This document shows positions 50,118-59,680 of a stretch of DNA of 61,774 nt, in pieces (position 1 is the stretch's first letter; every line of letters begins with the position of its first letter). The notes under the pieces were generated by a model. That model had not been told where the DNA came from. It saw only the letters and a program-made list of their open reading frames with translations, and made no database searches. The stretch spans positions 1 to 61,774 of the forward strand of contig JAZQMC010000021.1 in NCBI GenBank assembly GCA_045543095.1. Direction: 5' to 3'. The position numbers were made by a program, and so were the translations under genes. The stretch comes from Fimenecus sp045543095. Lineage in GTDB: Bacteria; Bacillota; Clostridia; Oscillospirales; Acutalibacteraceae.

Positions 50118-51063
50118 TTAACACCTCGTAAGAATCATAGATTTCCTTAATTCTGCATGGGTATTCACTTCCGTACAACATAACCGTCTTATCAAAATTT
50201 CCTTTTTCAACCAAAATTCGATAGCTTTCTTTTCTTTTTAATTCTTTTAGTGAGCTTGCGTGAATACTTAATATAAAAATAACACCGCAGTTGATACCGT
50301 CAAGAATGCTCTCTACTTCATCACAACTACCGATTTCATCACAGATTATATATTCTGGCGACAAAGTTCTTACTGACATAGAAATCCCTTTCCATTTTGG
50401 AAAACCAAGTAAAACGTCAGTGTTTGGTCCTAAAGAATCCACATTGATTTTCGACGGAAATATCTCTTTTCGTTCGTCAACAACGCATAGTTTGTGATAC
50501 TTGCCAAGTCTGCCGGAAGAAAGTTGATATGCAATATCACGAAGAATTGTAGTTTTTCCTGATGATGGCGGACCTGCAATAATAATATTTGAAGGATTTT
50601 TTGACAAAACTCTTTCAAAAACAGGCTCTGAAATTCCTTGAACATTACGAGGTATTCGTATGTTTATTGAATTTATATTATCAATACCCTTAACATTTTC
50701 TTTATCATAAACCGCCGTACCGCATACACCTACTCTTGAGCCGTTTGGTAATGTGATATATCCGTTAAGTATATCTTCATAATGGTTATGCATTGAAAAT
50801 CCACACATTTTATTAATAGTATCAAAAATCTCGTGTTGAGTAGGAATAATGCTATTAACAGACATAATATAAGAAAGCCGTGACTTGTCGGTTAGAAAAC
50901 TACTGCCCGATGCAGTTACAATAACTACAGGTCTTCCTGTTCTGAGCCTTATTTCTTGAATTTCATTTATATTTTTTTCATTTAAGTTTCTCAAATAGCC
51001 TTGAATTCTAGGCGATATAAAACTCGTAATATAGTTAAAATCTTCAATTAAGGAATTGTCCAT
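50002..51063 (-). CDS. spoIIIAA: Stage III sporulation protein AA (secretion-type ATPase)
   Basis: 353 residues, the motor of the mother-cell-to-forespore channel, with PILR...LRTGRPV and a Walker A NIIIAGPPSSGKTTILRDIAYQLS and Walker-B-like PEYIICDEIGSCDEVESILDGINCG. The conserved part ends near KEIYDSYEVLN (about residue 318). A further ~35 residues without family character are encoded in DNA that overlaps spoIIIAB, an overlap of 116 bp. First gene of the operon; a sigma-E promoter is expected upstream but I cannot point to one confidently. Confidence 0.93.
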   Translation of the reverse strand: MDNSLIEDFNYITSFISPRIQGYLRNLNEKNINEIQEIRLRTGRPVVIVTASGSSFLTDKSRLSYIMSVNSIIPTQHEIFDTINKMCGFSMHNHYEDILNGYITLPNGSRVGVCGTAVYDKENVKGIDNINSINIRIPRNVQGISEPVFERVLSKNPSNIIIAGPPSSGKTTILRDIAYQLSSGRLGKYHKLCVVDERKEIFPSKINVDSLGPNTDVLLGFPKWKGISMSVRTLSPEYIICDEIGSCDEVESILDGINCGVIFILSIHASSLKELKRKESYRILVEKGNFDKTVMLYGSEYPCRIKEIYDSYEVLNETDNNYCNDNFVSVHSGYFNKANQESFSCSQTMCNDA

Positions 51064-51118
51064 TTAATCACCTCTGTAATTTCTATGATTACTTGTCCTC
51101 TTTTAGTACAAAACTTTC

Positions 51119-51147
51119 TTGAAATGGTAAATGTGATATGATATACT
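51119..51147 (+). promoter_or_regulatory. Promoter of the YfhO-like gene
   Basis: TTGAAA, 17-bp spacer, TATACT, about 27 bp before the start. Confidence 0.6.
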
Positions 51148-51173
51148 TAAAATATCTTTTTTGAAAGGTGTAT

Positions 51174-53939
51174 ATGATGAAAAATAATTTATCTAATTGG
51201 TTAAAAGAAAATAAATATATTTTAATTTCAGGCTGGGCTTCACTTTTTATAATTCTGCTTGTTTACTTCTGCTATGAGATTATTCCATTCGGTGACGGTA
51301 TAATTTACCGTATGGATTTATATCATCAATATGGCCCTCTGTTCTCTGAATTATATGACAGACTTACTACGGGAGAATCCTTGCTCTATTCGTGGAACAC
51401 AGGACTTGGCAGTTCTTTTTTAGGTAATTATTTTAACTATCTTTCAAGCCCAATCGGATTGATAGTTTTGCTTTTCGGTCATAAAAATACCTTTGAGGCA
51501 GTTGCGGCTATGATTGCAATTAAGGCAGTTCTTAGTTCAATGTCAATGTCTTATTACCTAAAAAAGACAGAAAAGACCAATGGATTTCCTATTGCTGCGT
51601 TCGGTATTATGTATGCATTCTGCGGTTATTTCATTGCATACTACTGGAATGTGATGTGGATAGATGCAATGTATCTTCTTCCTTTTATTGCACTCGGTAT
51701 TGAAAAAATCATAAATACAGGTAAATGTAAAACATATATCATTTCATTATGTCTAGCAATTTTTTCAAATTATTATATCGGCTTTATGCTTTGCATTTTC
51801 TCCTGTATTTACTTTCTCTATTATTATGCTTGCGTTTCAAAGAAACTTAATAGTAAAAAGTCCGAAACACCTGAGAAAAAATCTATTTTAAAAAAAATTA
51901 GAGATTCTTTTTTCTTACAAAGTGGGATAAAATTTGCATTATCTTCACTTTCGGTAGGCATTATATTAGTTTTTATGCTTCTTCCTCTTGCAAGCATTCT
52001 CAGTGCTTCTTCTGCAACAAAGGGTACAGCACCAACGGAATATGAGTCTTATTTCACAATTTTTGATTTTCTAGCTAATCACCTCGCCGCACTTGAACCG
52101 ACAATCAGAAGTAGTGGTGATGATGTTCTGCCTAATATTTACTGCGGAATGTTGACTGTATTACTAATTCCCCTTTACTTTTTCTCAAAAAAAATAAGTG
52201 CAACAGAAAAAATCGCTTCTGTTGTACTGCTTGCAGTAATGTATTTCAGTTTTAACATAAATTATCTTAATTTTGCTTGGCACGGCTTTCATTTTCCTAA
52301 CGATTTGCCATACAGACAGTCTTTTATGTATTCTTTCATTCTGATTGTTTTGGCATTTAAGGCATTTAGAAATATTACTGAATTTTCGAAAAAGCAAATA
52401 CTCGGTTTAGGCATCTGCACACTCGCTTTTGTTGTTTTAGTGCAGGAATTAGGCTCTAAAAATGTTGATGATATGACAGTATTCATTACTATTGCTTTTA
52501 CTGTGCTTCATATTATCGTTCTTGGGCTCATTACAAGCAAAAAAGCACAGGCTTATGCCTTGTCGATTATGGTAATTTGTTCTGTTGCTGCAGAAACGAT
52601 TACGGCTAATACAGACCACTATGTGGCAAATCAGACTAAAACCTCTTTTTCAAGCGATTATGATGACTTCAAATCACTTCAGAAAGAAATTGCCGAGAAA
52701 GATGATTTACTCTTTTATCGTGAAGAATTATCTGATTTAAGAGCAAGAATGGACCCTAGCTGGTATGATTATAATGGTGCTTCAATTTTCTCATCAATGG
52801 CTTATGAAAAGGTTGCAAATCTTCAGAAATATTTAGGATTATATGGAAATAAAATCAACAGCTTCACATATAATCCGCAATCTCCTGTTTACAATTCAAT
52901 GTTCTCATTAAAATATATTTATGATAAATCAAACGTTGTCAGCGACGGTGCTTATTATTCATTAGCTGGTGAAAATAATACGTTTGCTGTTTATATGAAT
53001 GATTATATGTTGAACATCGCATATCCCGTGTCTGAAAATCTACTTGGATGGAATGCGGTGGATTCATTAAATCCTGTTGTTGCACAACAAGAACTTTTTG
53101 AACTTTCAACTGGGGCTGAAGGAATATTCAACAGAATTTTTGATTATGAAATTGATTATGTCAATATTCTTAATGTGGATTTCGACAGTATTCTTACCGG
53201 TAATTTATCTTTGAACAAAATCTCATCTGATGAACCTGCTGTTGCGACTGTACAGATTACAGCAGAGAATAATGATAATATTTATATCTATGTGTATTCA
53301 AGAAATCTCGATACAGTTAATATATATTCAGAAAAAATTACAACAAGTATGACCGTATCTGACGGATATATTCTTGATTTAGGTAAACACGACAAGGGTG
53401 ATGTAATCTCTGTCGAGTTGCCCATAAAAGATGAAAAAGCATCAGCAAGTGTTGATTTTATAGCATTTACCGTTGATGAAGATGTATTTGCTAAAGGTTA
53501 TGAAAAACTTAAAAACGGTCAGCTTGAATACACAAAATTTGGCGAAACAGTAATTGAAGGTACTTTTGTTGCAGAAGAAAATGAAATACTTTTCACAACT
53601 ATTCCCTATGACAAAAACTGGAAAATCGAGCTTGATGGTAAAGAAGTTTCTTCTGATGATATAATTATAATTTCAGACGCGTTAATAGGTATAACGGCTG
53701 AAGCCGGCACACACGAAATAAGATTTGAATACAAAATTTCAGCTTTAGGTGTTTTATTTACTATTTCAGGCGGATTTGTATTCTTATTAATACTTTTCAG
53801 TATACTCAAAAAGAGAAGATTGCTGATATTCAAAAACTCGAAACCAAATCTTTGGGAAAGAACAGCCGAAAATAAAACTGTTGTTGAAGAAACACAAAAC
53901 CAAAATACTGATGAAGAAATAATATATTTTGATAACTAA
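51174..53939 (+). CDS. YfhO family multi-span membrane protein
   Basis: About 921 residues. An N-terminal glycosyltransferase-C-like membrane half holds roughly 12 helices, with the first extracytoplasmic loop carrying the family's DGIIYRMDLYHQYGPLF (Asp residues expected in the active site) and the SWNTGLGSSFLGNYFNYLSSP segment. An extracytoplasmic beta-rich domain (about 510-850, FTTIPYDKNWKIELDGKEV) and a final helix with an acidic tail follow. Members are linked to glycosylation of teichoic acids or surface glycans, and the substrate here is unknown. Single-gene unit with its own promoter and terminator. ATG 51174 and 51177 are both possible after AAAGGTG. Confidence 0.85.
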   Translation: MMKNNLSNWLKENKYILISGWASLFIILLVYFCYEIIPFGDGIIYRMDLYHQYGPLFSELYDRLTTGESLLYSWNTGLGSSFLGNYFNYLSSPIGLIVLLFGHKNTFEAVAAMIAIKAVLSSMSMSYYLKKTEKTNGFPIAAFGIMYAFCGYFIAYYWNVMWIDAMYLLPFIALGIEKIINTGKCKTYIISLCLAIFSNYYIGFMLCIFSCIYFLYYYACVSKKLNSKKSETPEKKSILKKIRDSFFLQSGIKFALSSLSVGIILVFMLLPLASILSASSATKGTAPTEYESYFTIFDFLANHLAALEPTIRSSGDDVLPNIYCGMLTVLLIPLYFFSKKISATEKIASVVLLAVMYFSFNINYLNFAWHGFHFPNDLPYRQSFMYSFILIVLAFKAFRNITEFSKKQILGLGICTLAFVVLVQELGSKNVDDMTVFITIAFTVLHIIVLGLITSKKAQAYALSIMVICSVAAETITANTDHYVANQTKTSFSSDYDDFKSLQKEIAEKDDLLFYREELSDLRARMDPSWYDYNGASIFSSMAYEKVANLQKYLGLYGNKINSFTYNPQSPVYNSMFSLKYIYDKSNVVSDGAYYSLAGENNTFAVYMNDYMLNIAYPVSENLLGWNAVDSLNPVVAQQELFELSTGAEGIFNRIFDYEIDYVNILNVDFDSILTGNLSLNKISSDEPAVATVQITAENNDNIYIYVYSRNLDTVNIYSEKITTSMTVSDGYILDLGKHDKGDVISVELPIKDEKASASVDFIAFTVDEDVFAKGYEKLKNGQLEYTKFGETVIEGTFVAEENEILFTTIPYDKNWKIELDGKEVSSDDIIIISDALIGITAEAGTHEIRFEYKISALGVLFTISGGFVFLLILFSILKKRRLLIFKNSKPNLWERTAENKTVVEETQNQNTDEEIIYFDN

Positions 53940-53941
53940 CG

Positions 53942-53972
53942 AAAAAACCGAGGTTCTAAACCTCGGTTTTTC
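53942..53972. terminator. Bidirectional terminator between the YfhO-like gene and uvrA
   Basis: Stem AAAACCGAGGTT/AACCTCGGTTTT with a 3-base loop, A-tract and T-tract on either side, between convergent genes. Confidence 0.95.
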
Positions 53973-53978
53973 TCATAA

Positions 53979-56798
53979 TTATAATATTTTTTTAAGATAT
54001 TGTCCTGTATATGATTTTTTGCACTTTGCAACTTCTTCGGGAGTTCCGCAAGCAACAATCTTACCACCTTTGTCGCCTCCTTCAGGACCTAAATCAATTA
54101 TATAATCGGCAGTTTTTATAACGTCAAGATTATGCTCAATTACTACAACTGAGTTGCCTGACTCTACAAGTTTCTGTAACACTTCAATAAGCTTATGCAC
54201 ATCTGCCGTGTGAAGCCCTGTAGTGGGTTCATCGAGAATATAGATAGTTTTACCTGTAGGACGTTTAGAAAGCTCTGTAGCGAGTTTTACACGTTGTGCT
54301 TCGCCACCTGAAAGGGTTGTTGCTGACTGACCAAGCTTAACATACCCTAAACCAACATCATACAAAGTCTGAAGTTTACGCTTAATTTTCGGTATATGTT
54401 CAAAGAACTCAAGTGCTTCTTCAACTGTCATTTCAAGCACATCGTAAATATTTTTACCTTTATATCTCACTTCAAGTGTTTCACGGTTATAACGGGCACC
54501 GCCACATACTTCGCAAGGCACATACACATCGGCAAGGAAATGCATTTCAATTTTTACAATACCGTCACCCTCGCAAGCCTCACATCTTCCGCCCTTGACA
54601 TTGAATGAAAATCTACCCGAATTATAACCACGCATTTTAGAATCCTGCGTTGATGCAAATAAAACTCTTATATCGGTAAATACACCGGTATAAGTTGCCG
54701 GATTTGACCTCGGGGTTCGACCTATTGGTGATTGGTCGATATTAATAACCTTGTCTAAATACTCTAAGCCTTCCATTTCATCAAATTTTCCGGTTGGCTT
54801 TTTTGCATTGTTGAGTTCGTTAGCAAGATTTTTGTAAAGAATTTCATTAATAAGTGAAGATTTACCCGAGCCCGAAACACCGGTAATACAAGTAAAGCAA
54901 CCAAGAGGAAAACATACATCTATACTCTTCAGGTTATTTTCACAAGCACCTTTGACAACCAATGAGTTTCCATTACCTTTTCTTCTTATTTCGGGAACAG
55001 GAATTTTTCTCTTACCCGAAAGATACATTCCTGTAATGGAACTATTACAAGCAATTATATCATCTACATTACCTGCACATACAACTTCACCGCCGTGAAC
55101 ACCGGCACCGGGACCAATATCTACAATATAGTCTGCCGCACGCATAGTGTCTTCATCGTGTTCAACAACAATAAGAGTATTTCCTAAATCTCTTAATCTT
55201 TGTAAAGTTCCAAGTAATTTATCATTATCACGCTGGTGTAGTCCTATACTTGGCTCGTCAAGTATATAAACAACGCCCATAAGTGACGAACCGATTTGTG
55301 TGGCAAGACGAATTCTTTGACTTTCACCACCTGAAAGTGTACCTGAAGAACGTGAGAGTGTTAAATAATCAAGACCTACACTTTTTAAGAAATTAAGTCT
55401 GCTTTTTATTTCTTTTACAATTGATGAAGAAATAATTTTCTCTTTTTCTGTCAGTTCAAGATTATCAATAAAATCGAGTGCTTTTGTTATTGACAACTCA
55501 CAGAATTCGCTGATGTTTTTGCCTCCAACAGTAACGGAAAGGATTTCGGGCTTAAGCCTTGTACCATTACAGTCAGGGCAACGACAAGCTGTCATAACTT
55601 GCTCAATCTCCCATCTTGCCCAATCGCTTGTTGTTTCTTTATAACGACGTTCAAGATTGTTTATAATACCCTCAAATTCCGACATATACTTGCCCGAACC
55701 ATAAAGAGTTGGGCGGGACATTGCAAGCTTAAAATCAGTACCGTAAAGTATGGCGTTAATACCTTCATCGGATATGTTTTTGATTGGTGTTTTCAAAGTA
55801 AATCCAAATTGTTTACCCAATGCAGTATAATACATTGCCGCTATTGAGCCTTTTTCAGCTTTTCCCCATCCGCTCGCACAGATTGCACCCTCGCTGATAG
55901 AAAGGCTTTTATTGGGGATTACAAGGTCGGGATTAACTTTTAAAAATGTCCCAAGTCCTGTACAAGTAGGACATGCACCGTATGGGTTATTAAAGGAAAA
56001 CATTCTCGGCTCGAGTTTATCCATACTTACACCATGTTCAGGGCAAGCGTAGTTGAGTGAATAAAGATATTCCTTATCACCGATAACATCAATAATAACA
56101 TTTCCGCCCGAATGTGCAGTTGTAGTTTCAATAGAATCAGCAAGTCGAGTGCGTATTCCTTCTTTTACAACAAGACGGTCAACAATTATTTCGATAGTAT
56201 GCTTATAAGTTTTGGGAAGTTTCATATCTTCAACAATTTCAGTAACTTCGCCATCAATTCTTGCTCTTATAAAACCTGCTTTTAATGCATTAGCAAGCTC
56301 TTTTGCATGCTCACCTTTTTTACCACGTACAACCGGTGACAGAATTTGAAATTTTGTACCTTCAGGCAAACTCATAATACTGTCAACAATTTGGTCAACT
56401 GTTTGTTGCTTGATTTCTCTGCCACATACCGGACAATGAGGAATACCTATTCTTGCATATAAAAGTCGAAGATAATCATAAATTTCAGTAACTGTTCCGA
56501 CAGTTGAACGAGGATTTTTTGATGTTGTCTTCTGGTCGATTGATATTGCAGGTGAAAGTCCCTCAATTGACTCCACATTGGGTTTTTCCATCTGTCCTAA
56601 AAACATTCTCGCATAAGAAGACAAGGACTCAATATATCTTCTTTGACCCTCTGCATAGATTGTATCAAAGGCAAGAGATGACTTACCTGAACCCGAAAGA
56701 CCTGTAAAAACAACAAGTTTATCTCTTGGAATTTCAACATCAATATTTTTTAGATTATTCTCTTTTGCACCTTTAATAATTATTTTATCGTGTATCAT
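53979..56798 (-). CDS. uvrA: Excinuclease ABC subunit A
   Basis: Damage-recognition ATPase of nucleotide excision repair. 939 residues, complete: two ABC modules with Walker A GLSGSGKSSLAFDTIYAEGQRRY and GVSGSGKSSLINEILY, signatures SGTLSGGESQRIRLATQIGS and ATTLSGGEAQRVKLATELSK, and zinc-binding Cys sets (CPVCGR, CPDCNG, CEACEGDG, CEVCGG). Reads on from uvrB with no gap. Confidence 0.98.
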   Translation of the reverse strand: MIHDKIIIKGAKENNLKNIDVEIPRDKLVVFTGLSGSGKSSLAFDTIYAEGQRRYIESLSSYARMFLGQMEKPNVESIEGLSPAISIDQKTTSKNPRSTVGTVTEIYDYLRLLYARIGIPHCPVCGREIKQQTVDQIVDSIMSLPEGTKFQILSPVVRGKKGEHAKELANALKAGFIRARIDGEVTEIVEDMKLPKTYKHTIEIIVDRLVVKEGIRTRLADSIETTTAHSGGNVIIDVIGDKEYLYSLNYACPEHGVSMDKLEPRMFSFNNPYGACPTCTGLGTFLKVNPDLVIPNKSLSISEGAICASGWGKAEKGSIAAMYYTALGKQFGFTLKTPIKNISDEGINAILYGTDFKLAMSRPTLYGSGKYMSEFEGIINNLERRYKETTSDWARWEIEQVMTACRCPDCNGTRLKPEILSVTVGGKNISEFCELSITKALDFIDNLELTEKEKIISSSIVKEIKSRLNFLKSVGLDYLTLSRSSGTLSGGESQRIRLATQIGSSLMGVVYILDEPSIGLHQRDNDKLLGTLQRLRDLGNTLIVVEHDEDTMRAADYIVDIGPGAGVHGGEVVCAGNVDDIIACNSSITGMYLSGKRKIPVPEIRRKGNGNSLVVKGACENNLKSIDVCFPLGCFTCITGVSGSGKSSLINEILYKNLANELNNAKKPTGKFDEMEGLEYLDKVINIDQSPIGRTPRSNPATYTGVFTDIRVLFASTQDSKMRGYNSGRFSFNVKGGRCEACEGDGIVKIEMHFLADVYVPCEVCGGARYNRETLEVRYKGKNIYDVLEMTVEEALEFFEHIPKIKRKLQTLYDVGLGYVKLGQSATTLSGGEAQRVKLATELSKRPTGKTIYILDEPTTGLHTADVHKLIEVLQKLVESGNSVVVIEHNLDVIKTADYIIDLGPEGGDKGGKIVACGTPEEVAKCKKSYTGQYLKKIL

Positions 56799-58745
56799 TT
56801 ATTTCTCCGATTTAAGTTTTTCAATTTTATCTCTTAAATATGCCGCGTGTTCAAATTCAAGAATTTTAGCCGCAGCCTTCATTTCTTCAGTAAGTCTTAT
56901 AATAAGTTTTTGCTTTTCATCACGACTCATTCGCTTTTTACCTGACTTATCACGGCTTGAAATTTCAAGTATTTCACGAACATCTTTCGTGATGGTTTTC
57001 GGGATTATATTATGTTCATTATTATATGCTATTTGTTTTTCACGACGGCGATATGTTTCTTCAATAGCTCTTTCCATTGATTTTGTGACCGTATCAGCAT
57101 ACATTATAACTTGTCCGTTTGCATTTCGGGCAGCACGGCCGATAATCTGAATAAGCGAAGTTTCAGAACGTAAAAAGCCTTCTTTATCAGCATCAAGAAT
57201 AGCAATCAATGACACTTCGGGTATATCAAGACCCTCACGAAGAAGATTTATGCCTACAAGAACGTCAAATTCACCTAAACGCAAATCTCGGATAAGCTCC
57301 ATTCGTTCAATAGTATCAATGTCATAATGCATATAACGAACTTTAATTCCATGTTGAGATAAATAATCAGTAAGATTTTCTGCCATTTTCTTTGTAAGTG
57401 TAGTTACAAGAACACGCTCTTTTTTCTCAATGCGAATATTGATTTCTGAAATCAAATCATCAATTTGACCCTCTGTACCACGAACAGATATTTCGGGGTC
57501 AAGAAGACCTGTCGGACGAATAACCTGTTCAGCCACTTGTACGCTTTTTTCAGCTTCAAAGGGACCCGGTGTTGCACTTACAAAGATTTTCTGCCGAGTT
57601 TTTTCATAGAACTCATCAAAAGTCAGTGGTCTGTTATCATAAGCTGACGGCAAACGGAAACCAAAGTTAATAAGATTATCTTTTCTTGAACGGTCACCGC
57701 CGAACATGCCTCGAACCTGTGGCAATGTAACGTGAGATTCATCAACAAAAAGAACATAATCATCGGGAAAATAATCAAGCAATGTAAATGGCGGTTCACC
57801 GGGTTTTCTGCCCGACATAATTGCAGAATAGTTTTCGATACCTTTACAGAAGCCTGTTTCACGAAGCATTTCCATATCATATTCAGTTCTTTGGCGTATT
57901 CTTTGTGCTTCTATCAGTTTGCCTTGTTTTTCAAATTCTGCAACCTGAAATTCCATTTCATTATTGATTTTTTCTAGTGCTTCTTCCATTTTTTCAGGTG
58001 AAACAACATAGTGAGATGCAGGATAAATTGCAACGTGTGAAACAACATTTTTAACTGCACCTGTTAAAGCGTTAATTTCACAAATTCTATCAATTTCGTC
58101 ACCAAAAAACTCAACTCTTATAGCCGTATCGTTTGAATAAACGGGGAAAATTTCGACAATATCCCCTCTTACTCTGAATTTATTACGAATAAAGTTGATG
58201 TCATTACGCTCATATTGAATTTCAACAAGTTTTGAGATTAATTCGTCACGACTTTTTTCCATACCTGTTCTCAATGAAATAACCATTGATTTATAGTCAA
58301 TAGGGTCACCTAACGAATAAATGCAAGACACACTCGCAACGATAATTACATCACGTCTTTCAGATAATGCAGAGGTTGCAGAGTGACGTAATTTATCGAT
58401 TTCTTCGTTAATTGCAGAGTCTTTTTCAATATAAGTATCAGTGGTCGCAATGTAGGCTTCGGGTTGATAATAGTCATAGTATGAAACAAAGTATTCAACC
58501 GCATTTTCGGGAAAAAATTCTTTAAATTCTGCACAAAGCTGACCCGCAAGAGTTTTGTTATGTGCAAGAACAAGTGTGGGTCTGTTAAGTTTAGCAATAA
58601 TATTAGCCATAGTAAATGTCTTACCGGAGCCTGTCACACCCAGCAAAGTTTGTTCATTATACCCTTTTTCAATACCATCAACAAGTTTATCAATGGCTTG
58701 TGGTTGGTCACCTGTTGGTTTATAATCACTAACTAATTTAAACAT
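56799..58745 (-). CDS. uvrB: Excinuclease ABC subunit B
   Basis: Helicase-like core of excision repair. 648 residues: Walker A LLGVTGSGKTFTMAN, beta-hairpin YYDYYQPEAYIATTDTYIEKDS, helicase motifs including VDESHVTLPQ and QIIGRAARN, and a C-terminal UVR domain (EFEHAAYLRDKIEKL). I use ATG 58745, five bases after GAGGG, rather than ATG 58763. Confidence 0.97.
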   Translation of the reverse strand: MFKLVSDYKPTGDQPQAIDKLVDGIEKGYNEQTLLGVTGSGKTFTMANIIAKLNRPTLVLAHNKTLAGQLCAEFKEFFPENAVEYFVSYYDYYQPEAYIATTDTYIEKDSAINEEIDKLRHSATSALSERRDVIIVASVSCIYSLGDPIDYKSMVISLRTGMEKSRDELISKLVEIQYERNDINFIRNKFRVRGDIVEIFPVYSNDTAIRVEFFGDEIDRICEINALTGAVKNVVSHVAIYPASHYVVSPEKMEEALEKINNEMEFQVAEFEKQGKLIEAQRIRQRTEYDMEMLRETGFCKGIENYSAIMSGRKPGEPPFTLLDYFPDDYVLFVDESHVTLPQVRGMFGGDRSRKDNLINFGFRLPSAYDNRPLTFDEFYEKTRQKIFVSATPGPFEAEKSVQVAEQVIRPTGLLDPEISVRGTEGQIDDLISEINIRIEKKERVLVTTLTKKMAENLTDYLSQHGIKVRYMHYDIDTIERMELIRDLRLGEFDVLVGINLLREGLDIPEVSLIAILDADKEGFLRSETSLIQIIGRAARNANGQVIMYADTVTKSMERAIEETYRRREKQIAYNNEHNIIPKTITKDVREILEISSRDKSGKKRMSRDEKQKLIIRLTEEMKAAAKILEFEHAAYLRDKIEKLKSEK

Positions 58746-58773
58746 TTTGTCCCTCGCGTACATTTGTTCTTTA

Positions 58774-58802
58774 ATTATACAATATTATAAAATTATAATC
58801 AA
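58774..58802 (-). promoter_or_regulatory. Sigma-A promoter of uvrBA
   Basis: Minus strand TTGATT, 17-bp spacer, TATAAT. No obvious Firmicute LexA box (GAAC-N4-GTTC) is visible beside it. Confidence 0.65.
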
Positions 58803-58833
58803 CTAAAATTTTAAAATTATCATTAAAATATAA

Positions 58834-58890
58834 AAAATAACAGTACCAAAAGGCACTGTCACTTTTTTGGCGGAGAGCAAGGGATTCGAA
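58834..58890 (-). repeat. Duplicated 3' end of tRNA-Ser with its terminator
   Basis: 25 bp identical to the acceptor/T-arm end of the tRNA-Ser (58866-58890 matches 59043-59067) plus a diverged copy of the downstream terminator hairpin (AACAGTACC/GGCACTGT). The rest of the tRNA is absent here. Confidence 0.8.
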
Positions 58891-59005
58891 TTATAGATTC
58901 ACAATGCGAATGAGGTATTCGCATTGTGCTCTTCGCTAAAAACAGTCCACCGGACTGTTTTTTAATGCTCAGACCCTGCGGGTTCGAATCCTTAAAAGAT
59001 ATCGA
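58891..59005. other. Scar region between the two tRNA-Ser 3' ends
   Basis: About 115 bp with a perfect 12-bp hairpin (CACAATGCGAAT/ATTCGCATTGTG, 58900-58928), a terminator-like hairpin AACAGTCC/GGACTGTT followed by T's (58940-58962, plus strand) and a T-arm-like GCGGGTTCGAATCC (58977-58990, plus strand). It looks like leftover pieces of tRNA and terminator sequence. Confidence 0.5.
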
Positions 59006-59041
59006 AATAAAAAAAATAACAGTACCCAAGGCACCGTTATT
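59006..59041 (-). terminator. Terminator of tRNA-Ser
   Basis: Minus-strand stem AATAACGGTGCC/GGTACTGTTATT with a 3-base loop and a run of T's right after the encoded CCA. Confidence 0.85.
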
Positions 59042-59044
59042 CTT

Positions 59045-59137
59045 TGGCGGAGAGCAAGGGATTCGAACCCTCGAAACCGTTTTAGCAGTTTACACGATTT
59101 CCAATCGTGCTCCTTCGACCAGCTCGGACAACTCTCC
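59045..59137 (-). tRNA. tRNA-Ser (anticodon GGA)
   Basis: 93 bases including an encoded CCA. Acceptor GGAGAGT pairs with GCTCTCC, discriminator G; the anticodon loop reads TTGGAAA within a GATT/AATC stem, so it decodes UCC/UCU. A long variable arm typical of tRNA-Ser is present and the T-arm is GGTTCGAATCC. Confidence 0.95.
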
Positions 59138-59190
59138 GTGTCAACAGTTCAATATTATATAGGATTATTTTAACAAAATCAAGTATTTTT

Positions 59191-59225
59191 ATAAAAAATA
59201 TGGGGTTATCATAACGACAACCCCA
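59191..59225 (-). terminator. Terminator of the aconitase X operon
   Basis: Minus-strand stem GGGGTT/AACCCC with an 11-base loop, then ATATTTTTTAT. Confidence 0.82.
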
Positions 59226-59238
59226 CGAAGAATTTTAA

Positions 59239-59679
59239 TTATTCAACTGTAACTGTTCCGTCTTCGTAAACTGTTATTTTGTCACCTGTTTTAACTGTGT
59301 TAAGGAACTCTTCTCCAAGACAGTCAACCGTTGGCATTGGAGTATCAGTCCAAACTGAACCGATAATTGCACCTGCTGCTGCAAGTGAGTCAATATGCTC
59401 TGAGAAAAGCATACATGCAGGACATCTTTCCATAACCTTTGCACAGTAGAGAACAAGACCACCTGTTGTTGAACCGATTGTCTGCGGAAGGCAAAGTGCT
59501 GTACCTACCATTGGTTTTTCGTAGATGTCAGCATTGTTCTGGTCACCGCATTTAGCCTGTTTGTCACCAAACTGTAATGCACCCTGGAAGGAAGCAAGTG
59601 TATTGAAACCGCCGTGTGAAACAAGAGCTGTAGCTGTTGCTTTGCCCGGTACTACGGGACGACCTTTAAAAGTTTTCAT
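59239..59679 (-). CDS. Aconitase X small subunit (DUF126 swivel domain)
   Basis: 146 residues from ATG 59679, with AAAGGAGG upstream. The swivel fold shows KGRPVVPGKATATALVSHGGFNTLASFQGAL, then LPQTIGSTTGGLVLYCA, where the family's conserved Ser lies, and SLAAAGAIIGSVWTDTPMPTVDCLG. Works with the large subunit encoded immediately before it. In the fused aconitase X enzymes these two are one chain. Confidence 0.88.
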   Translation of the reverse strand: MKTFKGRPVVPGKATATALVSHGGFNTLASFQGALQFGDKQAKCGDQNNADIYEKPMVGTALCLPQTIGSTTGGLVLYCAKVMERCPACMLFSEHIDSLAAAGAIIGSVWTDTPMPTVDCLGEEFLNTVKTGDKITVYEDGTVTVE

Positions 59680-59680
59680 T

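Noticed and set aside
51064..51117. A sigma-E promoter for spoIIIAA
   Set aside because: One is expected biologically, but the candidates (for example around CATAGAAAT on the minus strand) match the consensus too weakly to call.
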